From Rhizobiaceae bacterium (GTDB taxonomy: Bacteria > Pseudomonadota > Alphaproteobacteria > Rhizobiales > Rhizobiaceae), in contig JAHBYW010000011.1 of the NCBI GenBank assembly GCA_019635755.1, positions 1 through 64,000 of the forward strand: a DNA stretch of 64,000 nt. Reading direction: 5' to 3'. This document shows, piece by piece, positions 15,443-24,980 of the stretch (the stretch's first letter is position 1; each line of letters opens with the position of its first letter). The notes beneath the pieces are model-generated. The model did no database searches, was not told where the DNA came from, and saw nothing but the letters and a program-made list of their open reading frames with translations. Position numbers and translations under genes: made by a program.

Positions 15443-17253
15443 TGAGTCCGTGGTCGACGGCCTGCCCTGACTGGGAAGATCGGATTCTGTCGGGCCGGTC
15501 TCTTGTGCCTGACTTGCCGCTATTCCGTTCGGAGGCGGATAAGGCGCTCCGCATCTTCAAGCGGCTTCGCATCCCTGACGTGTTCGGTCAGCCGACCATG
15601 GAGCAGGCCTGCGGCCCATGGTTCTTCCCGGTCGTTGAGGCCCTGTTCGGTTCCTACGATCCGAACGCCAATCGCCGGATGGTGCAGGAGTTCTTCCAGC
15701 TCATCCCGAAGAAGAACGGGAAGTCATCCAACGGCGGCGCCATCATGGTGGTGGCGCTGATCATGAACAAGCGGCCAGAAGCCGAGTTCCTCCTGGTCGC
15801 GCCGACGAAGGAAATCGCCGACATCGCCTTCAAGCAGGCGAAAGGGACGATCAAGGCGGATCCGGCGCTCGACGCCTCGTTCCACATCCAGGACCACATC
15901 CGCCGCATCACTCGGATCAAGGGCGAGGCGACGCTGACGATCAAGGCGGCGGATACCGAGGTGATCACCGGGTCCAAAGCGACCGGCACGATGATCGACG
16001 AGACGCACGTCTTCGCCAAGAAGGGCAGGGCGGCAGACGTCTTTGTCGAGCTCCGCGGCGCACTCGCGGCGCGCCCCGACGGCTTCCTGTTCCAGATCAC
16101 GACGCAGTCGAAGGAGCCGCCGGCAGGTGTCTTCAAGGCCGAGCTCGACATGGCGCGGGCTGTGCGCGACGGCAGGATGGAACTGCCGCTTCTGCCGATC
16201 CTCTACGAATTGCCGCTCCGGCTTGCGAAGGAGGGCGGCTGGAAGGAGCGGCGGTACTGGGGTGTCGTCAACCCGAACATGGGGCGTTCAGTCAGCGAGG
16301 ACTTCCTCGAGCGCGAGCTTCGCAAGGCCGAGGACCAGGGGGCGGCTGCACTGGCGCTTTTCGCCTCGCAGCACTTCAACGTCGAGATCGGCCTTGCGCT
16401 CAAGACCGATCGATGGGAAGGCGCTGAATACTGGGAGTCCCAGACCGACAAGGCTTTGACGCTTGAGAAGATCATCGCGCGCTGCGACGTGATCGTGACC
16501 GGCGTCGACGGCGGCGGCCTCGACGACCTTCTGAGCTTCGGCGTTCTGGGGCGCGAGCGCGGCAGTCGAAACTGGCTGTTCTGGACGAAGTCCTGGGTTC
16601 ACCGGTCCGTGCTCGAGCTTCGCAAGAGCGAGGCCCAGAAGTTCCTCGACCTCGAAGTTGCCGGTGATCTGGAGATCGTCGACGACTTGGCGATCGCCCG
16701 GGTCGAGATCGCCGGCCTTGTCGAGGAGATCGAAGAGTCTGGATTGCTCGCCGAGAAACTGGCGGTCGGCGTGGACGCCATGGGCGTCGGCTTGATCGTC
16801 GACGAGATCGCGGCGCGAGACATCGAGACGGACCGCATCGTCGGCATCCCGCAGGGATGGAAACTCAACGGCGCCATCAAGACCGCGGCGGTGAAGCTTG
16901 CCGAGAAGGGGCTCATACACGCCGGCCAGCCGATCATGGCCTACGCCATCGGCAACGCGAAGATCGTGCCGAAGGGCAGCGCGGTGACCGTCGAGAAGGA
17001 AACGTCGGGCCGGGCGAAGATTGACCCCTTCATCGCGCTCCTGAATTGCGTGGCCCTGATGTCGCAGAATCCCGAGTCTGCCGGCGGCCGTTCGATCTAC
17101 GACACGCTCGGCGCCGAGGGCGACGGTGACGAGCCGGCACCCGACGAAATCGACATGGAAGTCCTGAAGGACCACACGCATCCGCTCTTTCAGGTGATGC
17201 GCGAGCGGTACAACGCAAAGCTCGCGCGTGAAGACAACGACGAGGCCTGGTGA
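15442..17253 (+). CDS. terL: Terminase large subunit (HK97 type)
   Basis: 603 residues. N-terminal ATPase with Walker A IPKKNGKS (88-95) and Walker B region GTMIDETHVF. C-terminal RNase H-like nuclease with acidic residues at VTGVDGGGLDDLLSF and GVDAMGVGLIVDEI. It drives DNA into the prohead and cuts it. Length and motif order match Terminase_1. The stop overlaps the portal start. Confidence 0.95.
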   Translation: MSPWSTACPDWEDRILSGRSLVPDLPLFRSEADKALRIFKRLRIPDVFGQPTMEQACGPWFFPVVEALFGSYDPNANRRMVQEFFQLIPKKNGKSSNGGAIMVVALIMNKRPEAEFLLVAPTKEIADIAFKQAKGTIKADPALDASFHIQDHIRRITRIKGEATLTIKAADTEVITGSKATGTMIDETHVFAKKGRAADVFVELRGALAARPDGFLFQITTQSKEPPAGVFKAELDMARAVRDGRMELPLLPILYELPLRLAKEGGWKERRYWGVVNPNMGRSVSEDFLERELRKAEDQGAAALALFASQHFNVEIGLALKTDRWEGAEYWESQTDKALTLEKIIARCDVIVTGVDGGGLDDLLSFGVLGRERGSRNWLFWTKSWVHRSVLELRKSEAQKFLDLEVAGDLEIVDDLAIARVEIAGLVEEIEESGLLAEKLAVGVDAMGVGLIVDEIAARDIETDRIVGIPQGWKLNGAIKTAAVKLAEKGLIHAGQPIMAYAIGNAKIVPKGSAVTVEKETSGRAKIDPFIALLNCVALMSQNPESAGGRSIYDTLGAEGDGDEPAPDEIDMEVLKDHTHPLFQVMRERYNAKLAREDNDEAW

Positions 17254-18569
17254 TGCTCGAGCGCATGCGCGATCGGATTGCCGACGGCCTCGTCGGGATC
17301 GTGAATCGGCTGTCGGTGGAGCCGCGCTACGTCGAGCGGAGCCGAGTCCCTTACTCCTCGCGTTCGCTCGCCGGCGTCGCGGTCACGCCCGACACGGCGG
17401 TTACCGTGCCGGCGGTCTGGGCCTGCCTGCGGTATCTGTCGCAGACCGTCGCGGTGCTGCCCTGGCATGTGATGAGGGACACTCTGAAGGGCGGCGAGCG
17501 AGCTCCGAACAATCCGGTCGACTGGCTCCTGTGGAAGCGTCCGAGTCCGGAGTGGTCGTCGTTCCAGTTCCGCGAGACGCTCATGCATTGGGCGCTGCGG
17601 TGGGGCAACGGCTATGCCGAGATCGAACGGGATGTCTATGGCCGGCCGATCGCCCTCTGGCCGCTCCATCCCGAGCGCGTCTCGGTCTGCCGCGACCCCG
17701 AGACGAACGAGATGTTCTACGAGGTCCGGAATCAGTACGGCGGAAAGGTGGAGATCCCGTCGCGGGACATGTTCCACATCCGCGGCTTCGGCGAGGGTGT
17801 CGTCGGCCTCAGTGTGATCGAGTATGCGGCGGAGTCAATCGGATGGGCCCGGGCCGCGATTCTCTTCGCGGCCGCGTTCTACGGTAACGGCGCGACGCCG
17901 ACCACCGTTGTCCTCAACAAGAAGCCGCTCCGCAAGGAAGGACTCGACCGTCAGAAGGCCGAGTTCGAGCAGCTCTACGGTGGCCCGCGGAAGTCGCACC
18001 GGACGGCGTTCCTCGACAACGAAGCCGACATCAAGCGCGTCGGCCTCAACGCCCAGGAGACGCAGCTCCTCGAGACGCAGCAGTTTCTCGTCGAAGAGAT
18101 CTGCCGCTGGTTCGGCGTGCCTCCGCACAAGGTGATGCACCTCCTCCGCTCGACGTACAACAACATCGAGCATCAGGCGATTGAGGTGGTGGTCGACTCC
18201 ATTTCGCCGTGGGCGAAGCGCTTCGAGGATGAGGCGGACGCGAAGCTGTTCGGCGAAGCCCGCTGGCGCGGCCTCTATACGAAGATGAACATGAACGCTC
18301 TCCTCCGCGGCGACATGAAGGCCCGGATGGAGTTCTACAAGGGCATGCAGTTTGTCGGCGCCTACTCGCCGAACGATATTCTCCGCAAGGAGGACGAGAA
18401 CACGATCGGCGAAGATGGCGACATCCACGTCATGCAGGAGCAGATGTCGACGCTCGAGTTCATCCGGGAGAAGAAGCAGAAGACCGAGGCAGCTTCCGCC
18501 GGTGACGAAGAGGATGATGCCGACGCCGATGAGGATGTCGATCGTCTTGAAGCGGAGATGGCTGAATGA
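17253..18569 (+). CDS. Portal protein (HK97 type)
   Basis: 438 residues. Portal family marks: TVPAVWACLRYLSQTVAVLP near residue 50, WGNGYAEIERD, DMFHIRGF, the wing/stem region WARAAILFAAAFYGNGATP, and VPPHKVMHLLRSTYNNIEHQ. The tail is acidic (GDEEDDADADEDVD). It forms the dodecameric DNA channel of the head. ATG 17253 preferred over GTG 17250. Confidence 0.95.
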   Translation: MLERMRDRIADGLVGIVNRLSVEPRYVERSRVPYSSRSLAGVAVTPDTAVTVPAVWACLRYLSQTVAVLPWHVMRDTLKGGERAPNNPVDWLLWKRPSPEWSSFQFRETLMHWALRWGNGYAEIERDVYGRPIALWPLHPERVSVCRDPETNEMFYEVRNQYGGKVEIPSRDMFHIRGFGEGVVGLSVIEYAAESIGWARAAILFAAAFYGNGATPTTVVLNKKPLRKEGLDRQKAEFEQLYGGPRKSHRTAFLDNEADIKRVGLNAQETQLLETQQFLVEEICRWFGVPPHKVMHLLRSTYNNIEHQAIEVVVDSISPWAKRFEDEADAKLFGEARWRGLYTKMNMNALLRGDMKARMEFYKGMQFVGAYSPNDILRKEDENTIGEDGDIHVMQEQMSTLEFIREKKQKTEAASAGDEEDDADADEDVDRLEAEMAE

Positions 18570-19735
18570 CCCAGGCCATCTTCAATCGCAGCACTGGTGA
18601 GATGCCGAAGAAACCAAGCGCGACGAAGCGCCTTGCGGCGCTCGTAGAGCGGCTTCTTGTGCGAGTAAAGGCGGTCGAGGAGCGGCCGTTGGCGCGCGAT
18701 GGACGCGACGGCGCTCCTGGCCGTGACGGTAAGGACGGTGCGCCGGGCCCTTGCGGCGAGCGCGGAGAACGCGGCGAGGCGGGAATTGCCGGCCCGCAGG
18801 GGATCGCGGGACCGGAAGGGCCACGAGGCGAGCGTGGAGAACCAGGCCCGCAGGGGATCCAGGGCGAGCGTGGCCCGCAGGGAGAAGCCGGCCTGCAGGG
18901 CACTCAAGGCGAGCCGGGGCTGCAAGGTCCTCGGGGCGAACCCGGCCCGCAGGGCGAGACAGGCCCGATCGGACCCCGGGGCGAGCGTGGCCCGCAGGGC
19001 GAGGCTGGTGTAGCTGGACCGCAGGGGGAGCGTGGGGAGCCGGGGCCTCAAGGCGAGGCCGGCCCCGTGGGGCCCCAGGGTGCGCGTGGTGAGATTGGGC
19101 CACAGGGGCCGCGCGGCGAGACCGGCCCGCAAGGCCCTCAGGGTGAAGTTGGCCCGCGAGGAGACCAGGGTGTTCCCGGCGCGGCCGGCGAACAGGGGCC
19201 GCGCGGCGAGACCGGCCCGCAAGGCCCCGAAGGAATCGCGGGTAGGGATGGCCGGGATGGTGTTCCTGGCGCGACGGGCCCCCAAGGTGAACGTGGCGAG
19301 CGTGGTGAAACCGGTCCGCAGGGCGAACGGGGTGAGGTTGGACCTGAAGGTCTCCCCGGTCCGCAGGGTCCGATGGGTCGTCAAGGCGATGTCGGCCAGC
19401 AGGGTCCGCAGGGCCTCCAGGGTGAGCGCGGCGAGATTGGGCCGATTGGTCCGCAGGGCGACGTCGGGCCTCCTGGCCCTCAAGGCGAGCGCGGCCCGCA
19501 GGGTCTTCGCGGCCAGAAGGGTGAGAAGGGTGAGCGCGGTGAGATCGGGCCAGCCGGTCCAAAAGGTGATCGCGGGCCCAAGGGTGAGCGCGGCGAGCCA
19601 GGTATCGTCTCGCTTCGCCTCGAAGAGGTCGGACCGATCGCCTCGCTGACGGCGGCGGAGATATCGTCTCTCAACGAAATTAGGTTCGTCACGGACGACG
19701 GAACCGTTGTCATTCTCTACGGCCGCATCGGCTGA
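18566..19735 (+). CDS. Collagen-like protein within the head operon
   Basis: 389 residues. Residues 1-45 form a basic helix; residues about 46-350 are roughly 100 uninterrupted Gly-X-Y triplets rich in GPQGERGE; the last 38 form a small globular end ([20 protein letters not shown]). A triple-helical trimeric fibre is expected. Phage collagen-like repeats usually belong to tail fibres, but this gene overlaps the portal stop by ATGA and precedes the protease, so I infer a head-associated fibre or decoration. Repeats at DNA level make the gene prone to length change. Confidence 0.85.
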   Translation: MTQAIFNRSTGEMPKKPSATKRLAALVERLLVRVKAVEERPLARDGRDGAPGRDGKDGAPGPCGERGERGEAGIAGPQGIAGPEGPRGERGEPGPQGIQGERGPQGEAGLQGTQGEPGLQGPRGEPGPQGETGPIGPRGERGPQGEAGVAGPQGERGEPGPQGEAGPVGPQGARGEIGPQGPRGETGPQGPQGEVGPRGDQGVPGAAGEQGPRGETGPQGPEGIAGRDGRDGVPGATGPQGERGERGETGPQGERGEVGPEGLPGPQGPMGRQGDVGQQGPQGLQGERGEIGPIGPQGDVGPPGPQGERGPQGLRGQKGEKGERGEIGPAGPKGDRGPKGERGEPGIVSLRLEEVGPIASLTAAEISSLNEIRFVTDDGTVVILYGRIG

Positions 19736-19787
19736 TCTGCATTGCCCGCGTCGTGAGGACGCCGGCCTTCCCTTGATGGAGACTGCC

Positions 19788-20513
19788 ATGCGCCGGATCG
19801 TCTCGCCGATCATGATGTCCGCCGACGTGGTGCCGTTTCGGCGGATGCCGAAGGCTCAGAAGATCGGCCGCTACGAGATGAAGAAGACCGCGAGCGATCG
19901 CGGGGAGATCCTTCTCTACGGGCTGATCGGCCAGGACTGGTTCGGCGACGGGAATACGTCGAAGGGCTTCGCCAATGACCTCAAGGCCCTCGGCGACGTG
20001 AAGACGATCGACCTCCGGATCGACAGCGAAGGCGGCGACGTCTTCACCGGCAAGGCGATCTACTCGCTGCTCAACGAGCACAAGGCCGAGGTCATCGTCC
20101 ATGTGGACGGCCTCGCCGCATCGGCGGCTTCGTTCATCGCTATGGTCGGCAACACGATCGAGATGGCCGAAGGCGCCTTCATGATGATTCACGATTGCTG
20201 GTCGTTCGCGATCGGCAATGCGGCAGAGATGCGCAAGACGGCCGACCTCCTCGACAAGGTCAACGACACGATCATCGAAGTCTATGTCGCGCGGACCGGA
20301 TCGAAGGACGCCGACATCCGCCAGTGGATGGCGGACGAGACCTGGATGACCGCGAAGGAGTGCGTCAAGCGCGGTTTTGCCGACAAGGTCAACGAGAACC
20401 TGAAGGTCGCGGCCGCAATCCGCGATCCCTCCCTCTTCAAGAACCTGCCGGCGGCCCTTCGGCCGAACCGCAACCGCGCCGCTGCGGCGATCGCCGCGCT
20501 CCGCCGCGCCTGA
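19788..20513 (+). CDS. ClpP-like head maturation protease
   Basis: 241 residues of the ClpP/S14 fold. Nucleophile Ser in VDGLAASAASFIAM, catalytic His in AFMMIHDCW, upstream IDSEGGDVFTGKAI for the oxyanion region. It trims scaffold/capsid N-termini during HK97-type head maturation. ATG 19788 has GGAG six bases upstream, so I reject the earlier ATG 19776. The leader resembles that of the capsid gene. Confidence 0.9.
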   Translation: MRRIVSPIMMSADVVPFRRMPKAQKIGRYEMKKTASDRGEILLYGLIGQDWFGDGNTSKGFANDLKALGDVKTIDLRIDSEGGDVFTGKAIYSLLNEHKAEVIVHVDGLAASAASFIAMVGNTIEMAEGAFMMIHDCWSFAIGNAAEMRKTADLLDKVNDTIIEVYVARTGSKDADIRQWMADETWMTAKECVKRGFADKVNENLKVAAAIRDPSLFKNLPAALRPNRNRAAAAIAALRRA

Positions 20514-20514
20514 G

Positions 20515-20532
20515 ATTCCGGGGAACCGGAAT
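20515..20532 (+). other. Hairpin after the protease gene
   Basis: ATTCCGG, loop GGAA, CCGGAAT, beginning two bases after the stop. No T-run follows; possible mRNA processing or stabilising stem between protease and capsid genes. Confidence 0.45.
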
Positions 20533-20616
20533 AGCCCCCTTCAATCGCCCTTGGGCCGGGCCTTCCGCCGCCAGCGTCGAGATGACGCCGGCTTTCCCTT
20601 AGATGGAGCAACCCCC

Positions 20617-22017
20617 ATGAAAATGGCTGCCCTTCGGGCCAGCACTGGCCTCACTCCGGCCGCCGGCGTCATCCTGATGGCGGCCCCCACTGTCGAAGAC
20701 ATGCTCGAGGAGCGCGATGCGCTGCTCGCCGAGTCCGAGACGATCGTTGCCGCCGCCGATGGCGACGAGCGCGATCTGACCGCCGACGAGGACGCGAAGG
20801 TCAAGGACATCCTTGCCCAGATCAAGGCTCTCGACGGCAAGATCGAGACCCGCCAGGCGATCGCAGCGGCGCGGACACCCCCGGCCAACCCCGGCGCCGG
20901 TCGCAAGACCACGCCGGATGCATCGACGGGCAATGAGCCGACCCGTCGCGTACCGGCTTCGCCGCGTGACTCCGCTCGCCACGGCTTCAACAGCTTCGGT
21001 GAATTCGCGCTCGGCGCCCGCTCCTTCGAGCTCGGCATCGAGAACGAGGCGATGAAGAAGATCGCCGCCGCAGCGACGACGTGGGGCAACGAAGGCACCG
21101 GCGCTGACGGCGGTTTTCTCGTCCCGCCCGAATTCTCGCGGGCGATCTGGCAGAAGGTCCAGGCCGAGGAGAACTTGCTCAATCGGTGCGCTCAGCTCCA
21201 GATCGGCAGCAACTCCATCGCGATCCCGAAGGACGAAGAGGCGCCCTGGGATCATACCACGGGTGTCAGGGTCTACTGGGAAGGCGAAGGGCACCATGTC
21301 GCCCAGAGCAAGCCGTCGTTCGAACTGTCGACGGTGCGGCTCTCCAAGCTGATGGCGCTCGTGCCGCTCAGCGATGAGTTGCTCGACGATGCTATCGGCC
21401 TCGAGTCCTGGCTTCAGGCGAAGGCCCCGGCCAAGATGGCGGCGAAGATCAACACCTCCATCGTCGACGGCACGGGTGTCGGGCAGCCGCTTGGCATTCT
21501 TCGTGCCCCGTCGCGGATCGAGGTCACCCCGAATGTCTCGCAGCCGGCGGACTCGATCTGGTTCGAGAACATCAGCAACATGTGGGCGCGCATGTATGCG
21601 CCTTGGCGTCGCAATGCCGTGTGGCTGATCAACCAGGACATCGAGCCGCAACTCGACCAGATGGCGTTCGACCCGACGGCGACTGCCGGCAAGGTGCCGA
21701 TCTATCTGCCCAACGGCAGTGCGGCCTCGGCGCCGTATGCCACGCTCAAGAATCGACCGGTCGTGCCGATCGAGGCGTGCAAGACGCTCGGCGACGCCGG
21801 CGACATCATCCTCGTCGACCTGATGCAGTATTGGGCGATCACGAAGGCTGGCGGTATCAAGACCGATACTTCCATCCACCTGTTCTTCGACCAGGCACTG
21901 ACCGCCTTCCGGTTCATGTTCCGCCTCAATGGGCAGCCGGCATGGTCGAGCACGATCGCTCCGGAGAACGGCAATGTGACCCGTTCGTGGGCGGTCACCC
22001 TTGGCGCCCGCAGCTAG
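20617..22017 (+). CDS. Major capsid protein (HK97 fold)
   Basis: 466 residues. The first 110 are a coiled-coil delta domain (VEDMLEERDALLAESETIVA, then DAKVKDILAQIKALDGKIET) that serves as internal scaffold and is normally cut off. HK97-fold marks follow: GGFLVPPEFSRAIWQKV, LVPLSDELLDDA, GTGVGQPLGIL, DQALTAFRFMFRLNGQPAW. ATG 20617 has GATGGAG upstream. It should be the most abundant protein of the window. Confidence 0.95.
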   Translation: MKMAALRASTGLTPAAGVILMAAPTVEDMLEERDALLAESETIVAAADGDERDLTADEDAKVKDILAQIKALDGKIETRQAIAAARTPPANPGAGRKTTPDASTGNEPTRRVPASPRDSARHGFNSFGEFALGARSFELGIENEAMKKIAAAATTWGNEGTGADGGFLVPPEFSRAIWQKVQAEENLLNRCAQLQIGSNSIAIPKDEEAPWDHTTGVRVYWEGEGHHVAQSKPSFELSTVRLSKLMALVPLSDELLDDAIGLESWLQAKAPAKMAAKINTSIVDGTGVGQPLGILRAPSRIEVTPNVSQPADSIWFENISNMWARMYAPWRRNAVWLINQDIEPQLDQMAFDPTATAGKVPIYLPNGSAASAPYATLKNRPVVPIEACKTLGDAGDIILVDLMQYWAITKAGGIKTDTSIHLFFDQALTAFRFMFRLNGQPAWSSTIAPENGNVTRSWAVTLGARS

Positions 22018-22039
22018 ACCGCGGTCATCCGGTACTGAT

Positions 22040-22064
22040 GGAGGCGCGCCGGCGGCGCGCCTCC
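22040..22064 (+). terminator. Strong hairpin after capsid gene
   Basis: GGAGGCGCGCC, loop GGC, GGCGCGCCTCC: an 11-bp perfect stem 22 bases after the capsid stop. No clear T-run, so it may attenuate rather than stop the late transcript. Confidence 0.6.
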
Positions 22065-22102
22065 TCTGATCTTCCCCTTCAACCTCACTCGAGGACACGA
22101 CC

Positions 22103-23068
22103 ATGAACCAGCACTTCCTGGAAAAGGTCCAGCCGGCGCCCGGGTTCGTGCCGGTCAACATGGCCACCGGCGCCAACACCGGCAAGCGCTTCGACATGAA
22201 GAACCACGGCCGCTGCGCCGTCATCTTCTTCAAGGGCGCGGGCAACTCTGCCGAAGACCCGACCATCACCCTCCTGCAGCACAACGCGGCGGATGGCGGC
22301 ACCTCGAAGGCGCTCAATTTCACGCGCGTCGATCGCAAGCAGGGCACGCTCACGTCGGTAGCGGAGTTCACCACCACGAACCCGGATGCCGGCAACACCT
22401 ACACCAACTCGACGCTGAGCGAAGCCGCGATCGTCGTCATCGACATCAAGGCCGAAGACCTCGACATCGACGGCGGTTTTCAGTGGATCTCCGCCAACGT
22501 CGCCGACGTCGGCACCAACGCCCAGGTCGGCTGCGTCCTCTACTGCCCGCACGAGCCGCGCTATGGCGGCGGGCAGATGAACCAGCACTTCTGCGAGAAG
22601 TTCCAGATCGTCGCCGGCTTCGCCCCGGTCGACATGGCGGCCTCGTCTGGCCCGGTGTCGGATGTGGTGTCGATGAAGAACTATGGCCGCTGTGCCGCCG
22701 TGCTGTTCGCCGGTGTCGGCACCAGCAACAACGACACCACGGTGACCGCCAAGCAGTCGGCGCTCGTAGCGGGTTCGCCTGCCAACCTGAACTTCAACCG
22801 GATCGACGTGAAGCAGGCGGTCGACATCGACGACGCGCCGACCTTCACGCAGATCGCCAACGCCGACCACGACTACACCTCGGACACCTCCGGCGAGTCG
22901 CAGTTGATCTGGGTGGTCGACATCAAGGCGGAGGATCTGGACGAGGGCAAGGACTCGTTCGCTCTCACGGTCAACGACCACGGCGCGGCGAAGCTTGGCG
23001 GGCTCCTCTACTTCCTGCACGAGCCTCGCTATTCCAAGGCGACGATGCCTGGCGCGATCGCCGACTAA
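22103..23068 (+). CDS. Tandem-domain putative head decoration protein
   Basis: 321 residues made of two homologous halves of about 160. MNQHFLEKVQ matches MNQHFCEKFQ at residue 159; FDMKNHGRCAVIFFKGAG matches VSMKNYGRCAAVLFAGVG; VVIDIKAEDLD matches VVDIKAEDLDE; CPHEPRYGG matches LHEPRYSK. A single-domain version is commonly encoded directly after the capsid gene in related phages. Its place between capsid and terminator suggests a capsid-decorating or stabilising role. The function is inferred from position only. Confidence 0.7.
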   Translation: MNQHFLEKVQPAPGFVPVNMATGANTGKRFDMKNHGRCAVIFFKGAGNSAEDPTITLLQHNAADGGTSKALNFTRVDRKQGTLTSVAEFTTTNPDAGNTYTNSTLSEAAIVVIDIKAEDLDIDGGFQWISANVADVGTNAQVGCVLYCPHEPRYGGGQMNQHFCEKFQIVAGFAPVDMAASSGPVSDVVSMKNYGRCAAVLFAGVGTSNNDTTVTAKQSALVAGSPANLNFNRIDVKQAVDIDDAPTFTQIANADHDYTSDTSGESQLIWVVDIKAEDLDEGKDSFALTVNDHGAAKLGGLLYFLHEPRYSKATMPGAIAD

Positions 23069-23096
23069 CCGAGGCGAGAGAGCCGACAAGACCAAG

Positions 23097-23123
23097 AGGC
23101 CCGGGCAGTCCGCCCGGGCCTTT
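23097..23123 (+). terminator. Intrinsic terminator
   Basis: AGGCCCGGGC, loop AGTCC, GCCCGGGCC followed by TTTCT. A textbook rho-independent signal just after the decoration-type gene; it probably sets capsid genes above downstream genes in expression. Confidence 0.8.
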
Positions 23124-23149
23124 CTCATTGCACATCCGGAGGCACCCCC

Positions 23150-23740
23150 ATGCCCAAGATTCTATTCGTCCGCGACGCCGAGCTGCACGAACTCCGCCCC
23201 GGCGAGCCGCGCTACAAGGCCGGCGATATCCGGACGATGTCCATTGGCAGCGCGCTTCACTGGAAGAAGCGCGGCAAGGCCGTCAACGCGCCGAAGGACG
23301 AGCCGGCGGCCGCGGTGCACAGGGAGGCGATCGTTGTCCGCGTGGACAATACCGAAGACCGCACCCACGTCTATGTCGAGTCCGCTTGGCCGGCGGCCTC
23401 GCTCATTGATGTCGCTGCCTTCGCGGATGCCCCGTACATGACCATCGGCGACGGCGAGATCGACATCATGGTGGACAATGGCCTTGCGACCTATCGCAAG
23501 ACCGGAGAGACCACCACAGGCGAGTGGGAGATCGAACTCGTCACATCGACCTATGATCCGGTTCCCCGTTCGGATGACCCGACGCCGATCCCCGAGGACT
23601 GGAAGTCTCTCCACTGGATGAAGCGGGTCAAGCTCGCGAAGGACCTCGTTGGCGACTTCACCGTTCCCGACGACAGGAAGGAAGTCGAGGTGGCGGACGA
23701 AATGATCGCCGCCGAGATCGCGCGCCGGGCCGCCCAGTGA
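23150..23740 (+). CDS. Hypothetical structural-module protein
   Basis: 196 residues. The N-terminal domain (ILFVRDAELHELRPGEPRYK, then GSALHWKKRGKAV) is followed by a beta-rich middle and a C-terminal helix (SLHWMKRVKLAKDLVG). I do not recognise the family. It lies right after a terminator and overlaps the first glycosyltransferase by GTGA, so it may belong with that cassette. Confidence 0.6.
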   Translation: MPKILFVRDAELHELRPGEPRYKAGDIRTMSIGSALHWKKRGKAVNAPKDEPAAAVHREAIVVRVDNTEDRTHVYVESAWPAASLIDVAAFADAPYMTIGDGEIDIMVDNGLATYRKTGETTTGEWEIELVTSTYDPVPRSDDPTPIPEDWKSLHWMKRVKLAKDLVGDFTVPDDRKEVEVADEMIAAEIARRAAQ

Positions 23741-24441
23741 CGGCCGCTCCGGCGACGGCCCCAATGGCCGTCGCGCTTACCACCTGCGAGCGCTACGAAT
23801 ACACGGCGGAGACCGTCTCCGCCTTCTGCCGTTTCAACGCCGAGGCGATCGCGGCGGGCTGGCTCGTGCTTCTCCATGCCGACGATGCATCGGAGGACAG
23901 GCGCGTTCTCGACGTCGTTCGCGATCATGGCTTCGAGACGGTGGGCGTGCATGAGCGGCGCATGGGCGCCCAGGCGACGCGGCGCACCGTCGTCAGCGCG
24001 GCCCTCGCTCGCGGTCTCGCCTTCACGATGCTCCTCGAGAACGATTGGGTGATGGTGCGGCCGCTGCCGTGGGCGATGATCGACTATTTTGCCTCGCGGG
24101 ATGACTGTTACACCATGCGGTTTTTCGGGCCGCTCCGGGAGCGCCACGGCGACGGCTGGCCGTGCTCAACGACGCACGCCGGCCGCGGGAACGCCGATCC
24201 GGACTGGCGCCCGGTAGCAGATGCACCCGAGCCGGCGGAGATCGGGTCGATCCACATGTCGACGGCGCCGTGCTGCACACGGACGAGACAGTTGATGAGC
24301 ATGCTTCTCGAAAGCATGTCAGCCTCCGACATGATGCGCGCCTCCGGCAAGATCGACAAGCTGACGCTCCGCTGCCTCGACAACGTCGGCTGGCACTTCG
24401 GGCATGGCCCGGATCACACTACGCCGCATTTCAAACGGTGA
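23737..24441 (+). CDS. GT2-like glycosyltransferase
   Basis: 234 residues. Rossmann-like start VALTTCERYEYTAETVSAFC, then the acidic HADDASEDRRVLDVV and the metal-binding-like LLENDWV (about residues 98-104), as in family-2-type glycosyltransferases. It would transfer a sugar from a nucleotide-sugar donor; the acceptor is unknown. GTG start. First of seven consecutive, overlapping genes that look like a glycan-modification cassette. Confidence 0.75.
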   Translation: MTAAPATAPMAVALTTCERYEYTAETVSAFCRFNAEAIAAGWLVLLHADDASEDRRVLDVVRDHGFETVGVHERRMGAQATRRTVVSAALARGLAFTMLLENDWVMVRPLPWAMIDYFASRDDCYTMRFFGPLRERHGDGWPCSTTHAGRGNADPDWRPVADAPEPAEIGSIHMSTAPCCTRTRQLMSMLLESMSASDMMRASGKIDKLTLRCLDNVGWHFGHGPDHTTPHFKR

Positions 24442-24980
24442 AGAGGCGTTGGATCGAGATGCGGCGTTGGGATGTCCTGGAAGCCTGGGTCAAGGTACGC
24501 GGCTGGACCCGCGGCGCCGAGCTCGGTGTGTTCAAGGGCGCGACGTTCCTTCATCTTCTCGCGCGCTGCCCCGACCTCACGCTGATCGGCGTGGACACAT
24601 GGACCCCCCAGCCCGACAAGCAACTCCTCGCCGATGAGGGCGGCCGCTCGTACGAGGCACACGACCTTGCGCGCTACGAGCGCGACGTGAGGGCGACGGC
24701 GGCGGTCTTCGGCGCGAGGGCGATCCTCCACAAGGGTCTCACGACCGACGTGGCGTCGCGTATAGGGGAAAGGTCGCTCGACTTCGTGTTCATCGACGCC
24801 GACCACCTCGAGGAAGGGGTGCGGGCCGATATCTATGCCTGGCGACCGAAGATCCGGCCGGGCGGTACTCTCTGCGGCCACGACTACCATCCGGACTTTC
24901 CGGGCGTTATCAGAGCGGTCGACGACCTCTGTCCGGGCTTCACCCGGCACGACGATTTCGTGTGGGCGGTCACGGTATGA
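24438..24980 (+). CDS. Class I SAM methyltransferase (Methyltransf_24/FkbM-like)
   Basis: 180 residues from GTG 24438. Motif I GAELGVFKGATFLHLLA, acidic VDTWTPQPDKQ, then LDFVFIDADHLEEGVRADI and IRPGGTLCGHDYH, which match small-molecule O-methyltransferases used on sugars. Overlaps both neighbours by four bases. The substrate is probably a glycan, inferred from the neighbouring transferases. Confidence 0.8.
   Translation: MKRRWIEMRRWDVLEAWVKVRGWTRGAELGVFKGATFLHLLARCPDLTLIGVDTWTPQPDKQLLADEGGRSYEAHDLARYERDVRATAAVFGARAILHKGLTTDVASRIGERSLDFVFIDADHLEEGVRADIYAWRPKIRPGGTLCGHDYHPDFPGVIRAVDDLCPGFTRHDDFVWAVTV

Noticed and set aside
18362-19813. Long - strand frame opposite the collagen-like gene, and the tandem DNA repeats there as a CRISPR or satellite array
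   Set aside because: The repeats are 9-base-periodic Gly-X-Y codons with no fixed spacer; the opposite frame is their mirror image.
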